From the NCBI GenBank assembly GCA_937934595.1, contig CALGZA010000018.1, positions 1-64,000 on the forward strand: a stretch of DNA of 64,000 bases. The letters are read 5' to 3'. Positions within the stretch are counted from its first letter, which is position 1. Each line of letters begins with the position of its first letter. The stretch comes from an uncultured Verrucomicrobiales bacterium (GTDB taxonomy: Bacteria > Verrucomicrobiota > Verrucomicrobiia > Verrucomicrobiales > Akkermansiaceae). Made by a program: the position numbers and the translations under genes. The notes under the pieces are model-generated. The model was not told the origin of the DNA. It worked only from the letters and a program-made list of their open reading frames with translations, and searched no databases. Of this stretch, positions 55,003-63,311 are shown one piece after another.

Positions 55003-55009
55003 GGCTAAC
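55003..55009 (-). other. GTTAGCC core site before the 145-residue ORF
   Basis: On the minus strand GTTAGCC fits the integron core GTTRRRY, 12 bases before the start codon. The same heptamer precedes the next ORF upstream at 55543-55549. Confidence 0.4.
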
Positions 55010-55035
55010 GTAAAGTACACCTACCCTAACAAGGA

Positions 55036-55075
55036 GGCGAACTGTAATACTGAGTTGAGGTTATAATTATCATAA
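55036..55075. repeat. Spacer repeat, copy 1 (GGCGAACTGTAATACTGAGTT...)
   Basis: The segment GCGAACTGTAATACTGAGTTGAGGTTATAATT is similar to GCGAACTCTGCTACTGAGTTAAGGGTTATAGTT at 56642-56674. Both lie upstream of island ORFs and outside any gene. Confidence 0.65.
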
Positions 55076-55208
55076 AATTCTGGGCTAAAATGGCGTATTA
55101 GGCTTAGGTGAGACGTCTTTGTTCTGCAAGTTTAGTTTATTTCATCGGTTAAGGTTTCATATACTAAAGGTTGACTATCTTTAGAAAAAAATCGCTTTAT
55201 TGCTTGGC

Positions 55209-55532
55209 CTAATTGGCAACCAAAATACGTGAAAAACATAGTATAGATAAATTGATCCATATTAAGTTATTCTCTAAAATCAGGACGCCATTGTGTATAT
55301 TGATCTCAATACTTAAAATATTAATTCCACTATAAACTGCAAACAAAATAAATAATATTGAAACTAATGTTACTGATGTAATAAGGGAATACGCATAGTT
55401 CTTAATGATCAGACTTACAAGCAAGCCCATCAAGAATGGAATACTTCCAAGTATAGCGCCACCCATAATTATTATTGGTAGTAATAATAAGGATAGTATT
55501 TTACGGGTATTCATTTTTAGCAGAACTTTCAA
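55209..55532 (-). CDS. Small membrane protein of the island
   Basis: The frame can start at TTG 55532 (107 aa) or ATG 55514 (MNTRKILSLLLLPIII, 101 aa); the ATG is likelier. It has three hydrophobic segments and no recognised family. AT-rich and differing from the surrounding chromosome. Flanked on its strand by GTTAGCC upstream and a CTTTGTTCTGCAAG-type spacer downstream. Confidence 0.5.
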   Translation of the reverse strand: MKVLLKMNTRKILSLLLLPIIIMGGAILGSIPFLMGLLVSLIIKNYAYSLITSVTLVSILFILFAVYSGINILSIEINIHNGVLILENNLIWINLSILCFSRILVAN

Positions 55533-55542
55533 GTTCTCTGGC

Positions 55543-55655
55543 GGCTAACTCGAATTCCCGAGAAGCTCTGTCTCCGGAGAGACATTCACAAATTACAGAT
55601 TCACTTCGCAAACTCAAAACGCTGTTAGCCGTCGAGAGCAGCCGCTTGTTCGGCA
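55543..55655 (-). other. attC-like spacer after the HEAT-repeat gene
   Basis: On the minus strand, TTGCCGAACAAG is followed by GGCTAAC (55630-55624) and, 75 bases further, GTTAGCC (55549-55543). The two heptamers are exact inverted repeats matching the attC outer cores RYYYAAC/GTTRRRY, and the spacing is in the attC range. The inner arms pair only poorly by eye, so this is a candidate rather than a proven attC. Confidence 0.4.
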
Positions 55656-55685
55656 AGCTCATCTAGCAGGTTCCTTTTCACCTTT

Positions 55686-56438
55686 CTATTTTACAATCCA
55701 CCACTTTCCCTCGCTAAGCTTCATGTCGAATCCAAATGGAAGGCCTGATGCCGGTTTCTGAGCATTGAGAAGCGAGACGTCTGCTTGAATGCCGTTGTCT
55801 TTGAACTTGATTTGGATTTTTGGATCTCTGGGCAACGGGGGCATTCCTTTTTCCATCTCTTTCTTAATCTCATCGCGCTCCGCAGAGATGATGTATTTGG
55901 CAGCTTCGTTCACATTTTTGTTCGCGAGAGCCGTGATGAATGCCTTTGCAACTACTTCCAGATCCGCTGTCAGGTTGTTCTCGCCGCCGATATTGGCATC
56001 AACCTCTTCTGCTAACTGCTGATCGATTTTTTTGAGGACCTCTTCCGCTGCCTTACGGAATGCCGGATTATCATCGTTCTCCATTGTTTTGCTGAGGGAG
56101 ATGATGGCCTTGGTTTGCCGTTCAACTTTCCAGAGCGTGTAGGCAGACTGAATACGAATGTAGCTGTCCTTGTGGTCAAGTGCCTTGGTCAAAGCTGGAA
56201 CGGCGCTCTTCGCGTCCGGTCCAAGTTCCTGAAGCCTTTGGAAGGCCATCGCCTTGCCCGCCCCGTCAGCGTTAGACTCGGTCATTTGACGGATGCATTG
56301 CTCAATGAGCTTTTTCTTGGGCTCGGTGAAAGTAGTTTCCGCCTTACCGCCGCTGATGCAGAGAAAGATTATGGCAGTCGTTAGCGTGGCCGTGGGCAAT
56401 ACGGCGACTAGATTTTTGATTTTGCTGGTGCGTTTCAT
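55686..56438 (-). CDS. Exported HEAT-repeat protein
   Basis: ATG 56438 gives a signal peptide (MKRTSKIKNLVAVLPTATLTTAIIFLCISGGKA); the track's ATG 56480 would add 14 residues before it. HEAT-type helices follow: 'AMAFQRLQELGPDAKSAVPALTKALDHKDSYIRIQSAYTLWKV', 'NPAFRKAAEEVLKKI'. The C-terminal alpha/beta tail ends 'GKWWIVK', as in NTF2-like or DUF4878-type domains. G-rich, GC-richer codon use than neighbours points to acquisition. Function unknown. Confidence 0.7.
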   Translation of the reverse strand: MKRTSKIKNLVAVLPTATLTTAIIFLCISGGKAETTFTEPKKKLIEQCIRQMTESNADGAGKAMAFQRLQELGPDAKSAVPALTKALDHKDSYIRIQSAYTLWKVERQTKAIISLSKTMENDDNPAFRKAAEEVLKKIDQQLAEEVDANIGGENNLTADLEVVAKAFITALANKNVNEAAKYIISAERDEIKKEMEKGMPPLPRDPKIQIKFKDNGIQADVSLLNAQKPASGLPFGFDMKLSEGKWWIVK

Positions 56439-56641
56439 TGTTTGATTATCGTTTTGTAAGCCATGGTAATTCCTTTTCATGACGCTTAAGTATGGCGAAA
56501 TTCCTGACTATTTAAAATCGATAAATTTCATCTAAACATCAAGAAAATCAATAAATGAACCCGCATGTAATGGCGTGCTAGGCGCGACATCTTGATTAGT
56601 TGTCGAGCCGAACGTGATAGCATAGCCACCACCTACGGGGA

Positions 56642-56674
56642 GCGAACTCTGCTACTGAGTTAAGGGTTATAGTT
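56642..56674. repeat. Spacer repeat, copy 2
   Basis: GCGAACTCTGCTACTGAGTTAAGGGTTATAGTT, matching the segment at 55037-55069 with a few changes. It lies upstream of the HEAT-repeat gene on its strand. Confidence 0.65.
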
Positions 56675-56799
56675 GTGTGTTAACTTGGCTAGAAAGGCGC
56701 CGCAGGTGGTTGGTCTACTGCGACTTCCATGAGAAGGTTTGTCTAGTGATTCTTTTGATTTTTATTTACTCATAGATTACATCCCCAGATAACTGGAGT

Positions 56800-56840
56800 C
56801 AAGCGGACATCCGCTTGGCCGGGTTTGGGCTGGCAAGCCC
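56800..56840. repeat. Tandem hairpins, REP-like
   Basis: CAAGCGGA-CA-TCCGCTTG (56800-56817) is followed nine bases later by GGGCT-GGCA-AGCCC (56827-56840). Two adjacent GC-rich hairpins resemble a REP or terminator-like unit. A transposase of the REP-associated type occurs at the left edge of the window, but no link is shown. Confidence 0.4.
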
Positions 56841-57253
56841 ATGGTTAGTGGTTAATACTTCTGTCAGTAGTTGAACAACGGAATCGGGCTTCCATACGCA
56901 GTCTAGGGTGTGAAGATCTTTAGAGTCTTCGTTGCACGATTGATTCCGGTTTTTTTATTGTTGGTTTAATAAAAAGTTGAGGGCTGCTATCTTGTTGTCG
57001 CACTCTGGGATGCCTTCGCAGTATCGCAGTCACCTCTGAAATCTTGTTTGTGAATTTGGTTGTTCATTGTAATAAAAATGATCGTTATCTCTGTCTCTAG
57101 CCCGCTCGTTTCTTGGCGTTTTTCCATGGCTCGTAATCACATTCATGGTTGTTGGTTGTATTTTGGTTGTTTTCAAAGCCATGCTAAAGCTTGGTAAACA
57201 ATCAGCCAACAGCCTATTTTAACGATCTATGGGACACTTCCTAATCTTCAACA

Positions 57254-57811
57254 TTAAGAACTATTTCTTCTCGCATTTGAAATGCTTTTAGTTTCGTCTC
57301 GCCACCATACTTCAGTACTACCTATCTGCCCTAAAGTATAAATATTAGAATCTATATTATTATCTTTAATCCAACCTTCTGAAATCCAGTCTTTAGGATG
57401 CCAATACCTCAAATTAACTAGGCCTACTATACTCAAAGAAATAGTTTTTCCTTCTCTTGATAAAGGCTTAATGAAAATATTAGATTCTAGATTAGGATCT
57501 ATACTTAAGTATTTAGACTGAAGAAAATCCTTGTAGAAAACAGCTTTGACACTAAGAGTAGAGCCCACATCAAACTCTCTATCAAACACCAATAATAAAT
57601 GCGTAAGGGTTGGTTTAGAAGGACTAATTATTGAGGACTTAGAATGAGTTACTATTTTAATCACTCTATTTTTTCCACCTTTGAGTATTCTAGGTTCAGT
57701 ATTATTGTATACAACATTAACTCCATTGAAATATAAAACTTCACGCCCAGAATTTGCGTTTAATTTTATAATATATACAGATAATATAAAAATAAATGAA
57801 ACAAGAGTCAT
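57254..57811 (-). CDS. Hypothetical membrane-anchored protein
   Basis: The 185-residue protein has one N-terminal helix (TLVSFIFILSVYIIKL) and a beta-rich extracytoplasmic part ('SGREVLYFNGVNVVYNN', 'KTISLSIVGLVNLRYWHPKDW'). No family recognised. AT-rich composition and a position between repeats and RHS debris mark it as an island gene. Confidence 0.5.
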   Translation of the reverse strand: MTLVSFIFILSVYIIKLNANSGREVLYFNGVNVVYNNTEPRILKGGKNRVIKIVTHSKSSIISPSKPTLTHLLLVFDREFDVGSTLSVKAVFYKDFLQSKYLSIDPNLESNIFIKPLSREGKTISLSIVGLVNLRYWHPKDWISEGWIKDNNIDSNIYTLGQIGSTEVWWRDETKSISNARRNSS

Positions 57812-57917
57812 AATAAAATATTTTTTTTATTCAATTTACTCAATATTGGGTGATCTAACATCTTCATTTCTTATTTGAGTATCTCATAGCCAACCTCTCA
57901 TGTCAGCTAATAATCTA

Positions 57918-58490
57918 CTACCCCAACTTTGAACAATTATTAACCCCAATCATATAATACCATTGCATCTTGAACTTGCTGCCTTGTTTGACGCGGGCGA
58001 CTACGGCATTGAGGCGAGACGGGTGGCTCATGATGGCGGCTGGGATCACGGCTTGCCCTGCACGGTGCAGGTGCTCTGAGCATTCGCTGCTTCCCCACCA
58101 GATAAGGGCATCGCGTCTAATCCATTCAAAGTAGATGACGCGGCGTCCCAGCGCATCATAGCGGTAGCTGACGGTGCATCTGCCAGCTTTGATGGTTCTG
58201 ATACGCTTGTCCACGTCGTAAGTCATTGTGTATCTTTCATTATTGATGTAGTAGCCAGTCAAGTTCCCTTTTGTATTGTGCTTGCTGGCTTTGCCATAGA
58301 GCTTAGTCATTTGGGCACTTGCATTGTAGGTGTCTGCACCTACGCCAGTGAGAGTATTTCCTTCGGTGAAGTAGCAGCATGGACTGCAGGTGGCGATGAA
58401 GCTGGAATACACGTCGTAGTCGTGCTCGCTATGGATTTCTGAGTGTTTCTCAAAATATTGCTTGTCTAATAATTTTGTTAAAAGTAGCAA
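57918..58490 (-). pseudogene. RHS/YD-repeat protein remnant
   Basis: The frame contains YD repeats: 'GNLTGYYINNERYTMTYDVDKRIRTIKAGRCTVSYRYDALGRRVIYFEW'. Only about 190 codons remain of proteins that are normally over 1000 residues, and the best start is a TTG. The core and toxin parts are absent, so this is a fragment. RHS elements are often accompanied by ISAs1-type H-repeats, and one lies immediately upstream. Confidence 0.65.
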
Positions 58491-58499
58491 GACTACAAC

Positions 58500-58890
58500 A
58501 GCTCAACTTCCAGCATAAAGAAGTGCTAAGGTAAGCGCATAATGTGTATGCGAGTGGCCTATATCTCAGCGCTGTGCCATCTATGGCAATAAGTTACTCA
58601 GCTAGCATGAGGTTAAAATCTCTAACAAATGCTATGAAAAAGTTATTAAATCCTCTATAGCCGAGAGCCTTAGAGGTTCTCCAAAACGTGTCATCACTAG
58701 GCACTCCTTTAGGCTATTTAAGAGATTTGTTGAGCCATTGTTCTTCAGGCTTCGTAAATCTCTCCATAGCTTCAAACTCTTCACATTGTCAGATAGTAGC
58801 AGCTAAGGCGATGAATATGATTTCATCAAAAATAATGTCTTTTAGCCCTCCCATCTTCTGGATCAGATAGGATTTCGAATATTTTGATTG
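58500..58890 (-). pseudogene. ISAs1/H-repeat transposase remnant with three in-frame stops
   Basis: One frame on the minus strand reads GGLKDIIFDEIIFIALAATI-stop-QCEEFEAMERFTKPEEQWLNKSLK-stop-PKGVPSDDTFWR...MLAE-stop-LIAIDGTALRY. This is clearly the N-terminal half of an ISAs1 transposase ('GiPS.DTF', 'iAiDG..lR'). TGA, TAG and TAA interrupt it without frameshifts; the C-terminal half is gone. Confidence 0.75.
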
Positions 58891-59089
58891 AAGGAGAAAT
58901 CCACCAGTGAGATTGTTAGATTTAGTATTTTTTGAGCCATTCAGCTCACATACATCAATGTGTTCGTCGGTACAAGGATAATTTTCTAGTATTTCAAAAT
59001 GAGATAACCTTGAACCATATCTATTTATACTCCAGGGACTCTTGACCCACAGTCGTTTAGTGCTACACTCTTCAGCAACACACTATTTT
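58891..59089. other. Short gap between transposase remnant and the small Cys-rich gene
   Basis: About 200 bases of AT-rich sequence with no gene or clear signal. The normal chromosomal composition resumes within it. Confidence 0.4.
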
Positions 59090-59302
59090 ATGGAAAAATT
59101 TTACATCATAACAGGTATCATAGTTGCCGTTCTTCTCACCATATGGTGGATCTACAAAGCAATTCGCAGATCACTATGCTGCGGCACATGTGGCTGTAAC
59201 CTCATCTCAGAAAAAGAAAAAAAGAAAATGCTCGCGCGCCGTGAAAAAAAACTACTCAGAAAAAACAAAAACTGTAGCTCATGCCCTAAAAATCAAGGCT
59301 AA
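59090..59302 (+). CDS. Small membrane protein with cysteine-rich tail
   Basis: ATG 59090 gives 70 residues; the track's start at 59042 adds a poor leader. One helix (YIITGIIVAVLLTIWWIYKAI) is followed by CCGTCGC, a Lys-rich stretch and a final CSSCP. This layout resembles FeoB-associated Cys-rich proteins, but no feo genes are nearby. A metal- or Fe-S-binding role is only inferred. Confidence 0.6.
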   Translation: MEKFYIITGIIVAVLLTIWWIYKAIRRSLCCGTCGCNLISEKEKKKMLARREKKLLRKNKNCSSCPKNQG

Positions 59303-59327
59303 TAATCAAGCTCACTCCCAAACACCA

Positions 59328-59358
59328 AAATCTAGAGCCATCCTATAACTCTAGATTT
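59328..59358. terminator. Terminator-like hairpin between convergent genes
   Basis: A perfect 10-bp inverted repeat AAATCTAGAG / CTCTAGATTT with an 11-base loop lies between the small Cys-rich gene (+) and bioB (-). T-rich stretches follow on both strands, so it may serve both. Confidence 0.6.
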
Positions 59359-59380
59359 CTAAACCTTAAGACCAACCCGC

Positions 59381-60382
59381 CTACTCAGCAGGACAACAAG
59401 GTGATAACGCCTTATCACACTCTCTCACAGGCGCCGCCATATTAGGATTAGGCTGCTTAGCAGACAGACCCAACTGGCTGATCAAATTAAGATCTTTCTG
59501 AACACTAGGATTAGAAGCTGTAAGTAGCTTATCACCATAAAATATAGAGTTTGCACCAGCAAAGAAACACAAAGCCTGCCCCTCCTCAGATATCTGTGTC
59601 CTGCCAGCAGATAGCCTCACCTTCGCCTTCGGAACCGCTATACGTGCTATGGCTACCATCCTAACAACATCAAAAATAGTAACCGGATCAGAACCCTCTA
59701 AAGGCGTACCTGGCATCGGCATCAGCGAGTTTATCGGCACAGATTCAGGTTGTGGATTGAACTCAGAAATAACCTCTATCATTTTAAGCCGATCATCATC
59801 AGTCTCACCAAGCCCCAAAATCCCACCACAACAGATAGACATACCCGCATCTTGTGCGTTGCGTATCGTAGCTAACCGATCATCATATGTATGCGTAGTT
59901 ACAATATTAGGATAATGCTCCCTAGAAGTATCTAAATTATGATTATAAGCCGTCACTCCAGCCTCCTTAAGAATAACTGCCTCCTCTACTCCTAATTCAC
60001 CAAGTGTCACACACACCTCCATTCCCAGCGTCGAAACATCACGAATGGTATCCACCACCTGATCAAACCTCTTAGTACCCTTTCGCACTCCACGCCATGC
60101 AGCACCCATACAAAATCGCGTTGATCCACTATCCTTAGCTACCTGAGCACGCTTCATTATCTCCTCCTTCTCCATCAGACGCTCTACCTGAATACCAGAA
60201 TTGTGCCTCGAGGACTGAGCACAGTATGAACAATCTTCTGAACATCCACCAGTCTTAATAGACAGTAAAGTACAGAGCTGTATCTCATTATCACTCCAGT
60301 TCGCATCATGAACTTCTCTGGATTTCTTAATGAGGTCGAAAAGAGGTAAATCAAACAGGGCTTTCAGCTGGTCAAATTTCAT
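59381..60382 (-). CDS. bioB: Biotin synthase
   Basis: The 333-residue radical-SAM enzyme has the motif CSEDCSYCAQSS (CxxxCxxC). It also has 'FCMGAAWRG', 'CVTLGELG', 'YNHNLDTSREHYP', 'CCGGILGLGE', 'NSLMPMPGTPLEG' and 'RLSAGRTQISEEGQALCFFAGANSIFYGDKLLT' (the auxiliary [2Fe-2S] region). It inserts sulfur into dethiobiotin. Full length; no other bio gene is present in the window. Confidence 0.97.
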   Translation of the reverse strand: MKFDQLKALFDLPLFDLIKKSREVHDANWSDNEIQLCTLLSIKTGGCSEDCSYCAQSSRHNSGIQVERLMEKEEIMKRAQVAKDSGSTRFCMGAAWRGVRKGTKRFDQVVDTIRDVSTLGMEVCVTLGELGVEEAVILKEAGVTAYNHNLDTSREHYPNIVTTHTYDDRLATIRNAQDAGMSICCGGILGLGETDDDRLKMIEVISEFNPQPESVPINSLMPMPGTPLEGSDPVTIFDVVRMVAIARIAVPKAKVRLSAGRTQISEEGQALCFFAGANSIFYGDKLLTASNPSVQKDLNLISQLGLSAKQPNPNMAAPVRECDKALSPCCPAE

Positions 60383-60420
60383 AAAAATAAGGAATTAAAT
60401 ATATAAATAGTAAAGTGGTT

Positions 60421-61125
60421 TTATCGCGATGCTCGGAATACCCACGACCCATTGATCGCTGGCATTTTACCTTTAGACAGGGCAGCATAATCCGTCTTAC
60501 CCCTAGCCCCTATGATCTCTTTCCCTGTCGCCGCCTTCCAATAAGCATTCATCGACTCACCACTATGGCACCCCCATGACTTGCATATTGCCTTGGGCGC
60601 AAATACCGAAGCCTTGATTTTATAGAGCTCTTTCTCATGCAACCATGAAGTACACGCCCCAATGATATCCGACGAGTAATCAAGTAAAAAACAATGCTTA
60701 TTAGAATGCCCAAAAAAATCAAAAGTAGTGATCGAGCGAGTTGGGCGAGAATTAATAGCTCTTATCACAGACGGCCCACCCTTAACCCAGATAAGCTTAG
60801 CCCCTCGCTTAGCTGCCTGCTCAGCGATCCATTTCGTATAAGGCTTACCATCTTCCCTTCCTCTCGCCACATACCCACTCTTATGAACTAACCAGATAAT
60901 TTTAGATTTAGGCCCATATGCCACGCGTATATTGTCCATACGCATCGTTGAAGCACGTATGAAATTAGCCCACCAACGATCATGACGATCCCTCTCAACA
61001 CGCAAATTCTCCCACTTCCGAAGCGCAGGACCACCAGCTAAAATAACATGCTCTGATGCCCCAGCCTTCTGTGGCGCCAAGCTGATAGTAAGAGTAATGA
61101 GGAGGATAGTGAGTAACGTTTTCAT
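60421..61125 (-). CDS. Exported protein, possibly caspase-like fold
   Basis: The 234-residue protein has a signal peptide (KTLLTILLITLTISLAPQKAGA). An alpha/beta pattern follows, in which 'ITTFDFFGHSNKHCFLL' and 'AICKSWGCHSGESMNAYW' recall the His (GHS/HG) and Cys (GC..G) elements of clan CD peptidases and DUF4347-like proteins. The pattern is suggestive only; no family was firmly recognised. Single gene. Confidence 0.5.
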   Translation of the reverse strand: MKTLLTILLITLTISLAPQKAGASEHVILAGGPALRKWENLRVERDRHDRWWANFIRASTMRMDNIRVAYGPKSKIIWLVHKSGYVARGREDGKPYTKWIAEQAAKRGAKLIWVKGGPSVIRAINSRPTRSITTFDFFGHSNKHCFLLDYSSDIIGACTSWLHEKELYKIKASVFAPKAICKSWGCHSGESMNAYWKAATGKEIIGARGKTDYAALSKGKMPAINGSWVFRASR

Positions 61126-61178
61126 AATTTTTTAAGTGCAGATAGTGTGTGAAATAATAAAGGTTTATCAAGGCTTTT

Positions 61179-61625
61179 CTATGAATTGGTAGCTTCTATT
61201 CTTGCTTGAACTGCCAATTCAAAAGCTTCGTTATCACCATAACGCTTAATAGAAAATTTAACACAGCAGCGCTTCCCTGGCTCAGGTGACCAACTTGCCT
61301 GCCAAAAATGATAAATAGAACCAGTCGAAGCAGTCACAGAAATCCTTGATACACCAACCACTCCAGAACTATTCCTAGAGGAACGACTACATATCCGAAC
61401 CTGACCGCTAGACTCTGACTCTAAATCCAAAACAAGTTGATCCCTATATCGAACCGCATTCTCAAACGCCTGCTGCCCTCCACCAAAAGAACTATCAGAG
61501 AAAAATTTAGCATACTTTATACTCCGCCGCTGTAACCTGACCTGCCAACCATGAGTAAGTTGATCAGGCAGATCAATGCGTGCTATCGCGTAGTTGGAAT
61601 CATGACCAGTCGAACGTTGTGACAT
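61179..61625 (-). CDS. AP2-like DNA-binding domain protein
   Basis: ATG 61625 (MSQRSTGHDSNYAIARIDLP) gives 148 residues; the track starts at TTG. The blocks 'HGWQVRLQRRSIKYAKFFSDSSFGGGQQAFENAVRYRDQLV' and 'SGVVGVSRI...YHFWQASWSPEPGKRCCVKFSIKRYGDNEAFELAVQARIEA' each follow the three-strand-plus-helix pattern of AP2 domains. Such domains are known in plant factors and in some phage and bacterial proteins. Stand-alone; role in DNA binding inferred. Confidence 0.7.
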   Translation of the reverse strand: MSQRSTGHDSNYAIARIDLPDQLTHGWQVRLQRRSIKYAKFFSDSSFGGGQQAFENAVRYRDQLVLDLESESSGQVRICSRSSRNSSGVVGVSRISVTASTGSIYHFWQASWSPEPGKRCCVKFSIKRYGDNEAFELAVQARIEATNS

Positions 61626-61711
61626 GTTCTTATTATGACTAAATTCAAACAAGCTGTCTAGTGCGTTCTTCTATTGTGCCATCCTGCGTTTTATGGTTGA
61701 TTAAAGCAGTA

Positions 61712-62281
61712 ATGAGATGCCCAGAATGTCTAGAGAGAATTCATACCCGCGCAGAGGAATGCCCTCACTGCGGCATGACTTTAGAGCGACTCAGCCAAAA
61801 CTACCAAAACATCAACTCCAAAGTACATGATGGTGTGCACGATGAAGCTGGTTTACTAAGTATAGAGATGCGCAGAAAAATGAAAAATGCCATCCAATTA
61901 TGTGAACAACAATTTGTCGGTGTAAGCATCGCCGTATCACTTGTCGCCCTTAAAGACAACCAAACCCCAACAGGATACGGATTCTGGCTACACAATAACG
62001 GCCAATTCTTCCGCAACCATATTGACCATTCAGACACAGTCGACGGCAGAGGCCGTGTCATACTAGTTTTAGACGCAAAAGCTAAACGGATTGCACTAAG
62101 CTACGGATACTATTTTGACGGCCACATCAAAGACAAAGAAAATTTCGATATCCTCAGCACTGGCCATGCCAGCCTTCTAGAAGGAAATATAGTATTAGGT
62201 TGCGAGCAGATACTAAAAGCACTCAAAGAAACACTTAAAAAAGCAATTCTGAGATCCATTAAAAAGCAAAGAATATCATGA
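61712..62281 (+). CDS. Zinc-ribbon plus TPM-domain protein
   Basis: The track starts at GTG 61661; ATG 61712 gives MRCPECLERIHTRAEECPHCGMTL, a four-Cys zinc ribbon at the very N-terminus (189 aa). The remainder is a TPM (DUF477) domain: 'HDEAGLLSIEMRRKMKNAIQLCEQQFVGVSIAVSLV', 'GRVILVLDAKAKRIALSYGYYFDGHI'. TPM domains occur in phosphatases and repair-linked membrane proteins. Its stop overlaps the next start (ATGA), so the two products likely act together. Confidence 0.75.
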   Translation: MRCPECLERIHTRAEECPHCGMTLERLSQNYQNINSKVHDGVHDEAGLLSIEMRRKMKNAIQLCEQQFVGVSIAVSLVALKDNQTPTGYGFWLHNNGQFFRNHIDHSDTVDGRGRVILVLDAKAKRIALSYGYYFDGHIKDKENFDILSTGHASLLEGNIVLGCEQILKALKETLKKAILRSIKKQRIS

Positions 62282-63219
62282 ATATCTCAAAATACATCAT
62301 CGTATACCTCTGCTTCTTTAACACATTAACAGCAGATCCCAACACTGATAATCAAGGCTTAAACATTACCGAGAAAATCTTAACTGAATTAGATCTACCA
62401 AATTGGTTCTGGGGAGGCGCCCACAACTTCGCTAACATAGTTAACAATCTCGAACAACCAGAGGACGAGCTCTTGAACCAATATCTTTACGGATTCTCCA
62501 CTATAGCCACAGGTCTTAATGACCCGCTCAACGTACTAAATAAAGAAGAACAACAAATCATAACAAAGCTCATTTCTGAACATGACATGAAATCAGCATT
62601 CCCCCTATACATCAATATCCTTAACACAGGCCAACAACTCCCACTAATACGAGCACAAATCAAACCTCGGCTAAACCACGCGTTTAAAAATCGAAACGCT
62701 CTGGTCATGTTTTACCACATGAATGATCCCCGTAACGTAGACGGATATCTATGCCTTGACGAAAAAGGAGTCATCGAAAACTGGGAAGTAGATGAGCTTT
62801 ACATAAAAAGCGCCAGAGATGCCAGCATTCACATTAACAGCTTCGACCAGTTAGAACATTTCGTTCGTGACCTTTCAAAACGCTCATACTGGCTCGAACA
62901 AAAACTAATGCCTCCAGTCCTAGCCGACAACTCAAACAACAGTGACTTATCCTCAAAAACACACAGCCATTGGAATAAATGGTTCACCATATTATCCGAC
63001 CATATCATCGCATTATCACTCGCCATATTCACCATTCTCATAGGCTTGTGGTATTTCTTGTGGTCCAGAAAGTGGCGGAAATTCGTCATCCCAGACCAAA
63101 AAACCCCACTCAGATTCGGTGCTCATCATGGCGCCAATATCAGCAATGTCATAGAATTCTCTGACCCCCGTGCATCTCTCTCAGAACAATACAAAAAAAT
63201 AAAAAACAACGACCTATAA
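62278..63219 (+). CDS. Exported single-pass membrane protein coupled to the TPM gene
   Basis: The 313-residue protein has a signal peptide (ISKYIIVYLCFFNTLTA) and a large extracytoplasmic part. One membrane helix near residue 243 (IIALSLAIFTILIGLWYFLW) and a basic cytosolic tail follow. No recognised domain. The 4-base overlap with the TPM gene suggests a two-protein unit, perhaps with the TPM protein on the cytosolic side. Function unknown. Confidence 0.6.
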   Translation: MNISKYIIVYLCFFNTLTADPNTDNQGLNITEKILTELDLPNWFWGGAHNFANIVNNLEQPEDELLNQYLYGFSTIATGLNDPLNVLNKEEQQIITKLISEHDMKSAFPLYINILNTGQQLPLIRAQIKPRLNHAFKNRNALVMFYHMNDPRNVDGYLCLDEKGVIENWEVDELYIKSARDASIHINSFDQLEHFVRDLSKRSYWLEQKLMPPVLADNSNNSDLSSKTHSHWNKWFTILSDHIIALSLAIFTILIGLWYFLWSRKWRKFVIPDQKTPLRFGAHHGANISNVIEFSDPRASLSEQYKKIKNNDL

Positions 63220-63311
63220 TTGCCATTACAGCCATAAGCTCCCAGTTACAAAATTCACATACTTTTCACCCCAAATTCATCACCCCTTCATAAAATAATG
63301 CCAAATTAGGC

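Larger units (their letters stand above)
56481..57253. other. Long non-coding stretch of the island
   Basis: About 770 bases with no credible gene. It holds the second copy of the spacer repeat (56642-56674) and the tandem hairpins at 56800-56840. Composition is balanced or G-rich, unlike the rest of the window. It looks like remains of inserted DNA. Confidence 0.5.

Noticed and set aside
57918-58490. Functional RHS toxin with immunity gene
   Set aside because: Only YD-repeat debris without core or toxin domain, and no credible immunity gene follows.
54195-59089. CRISPR array
   Set aside because: Repeats are few, of different sizes and not regularly spaced; no cas genes were seen.
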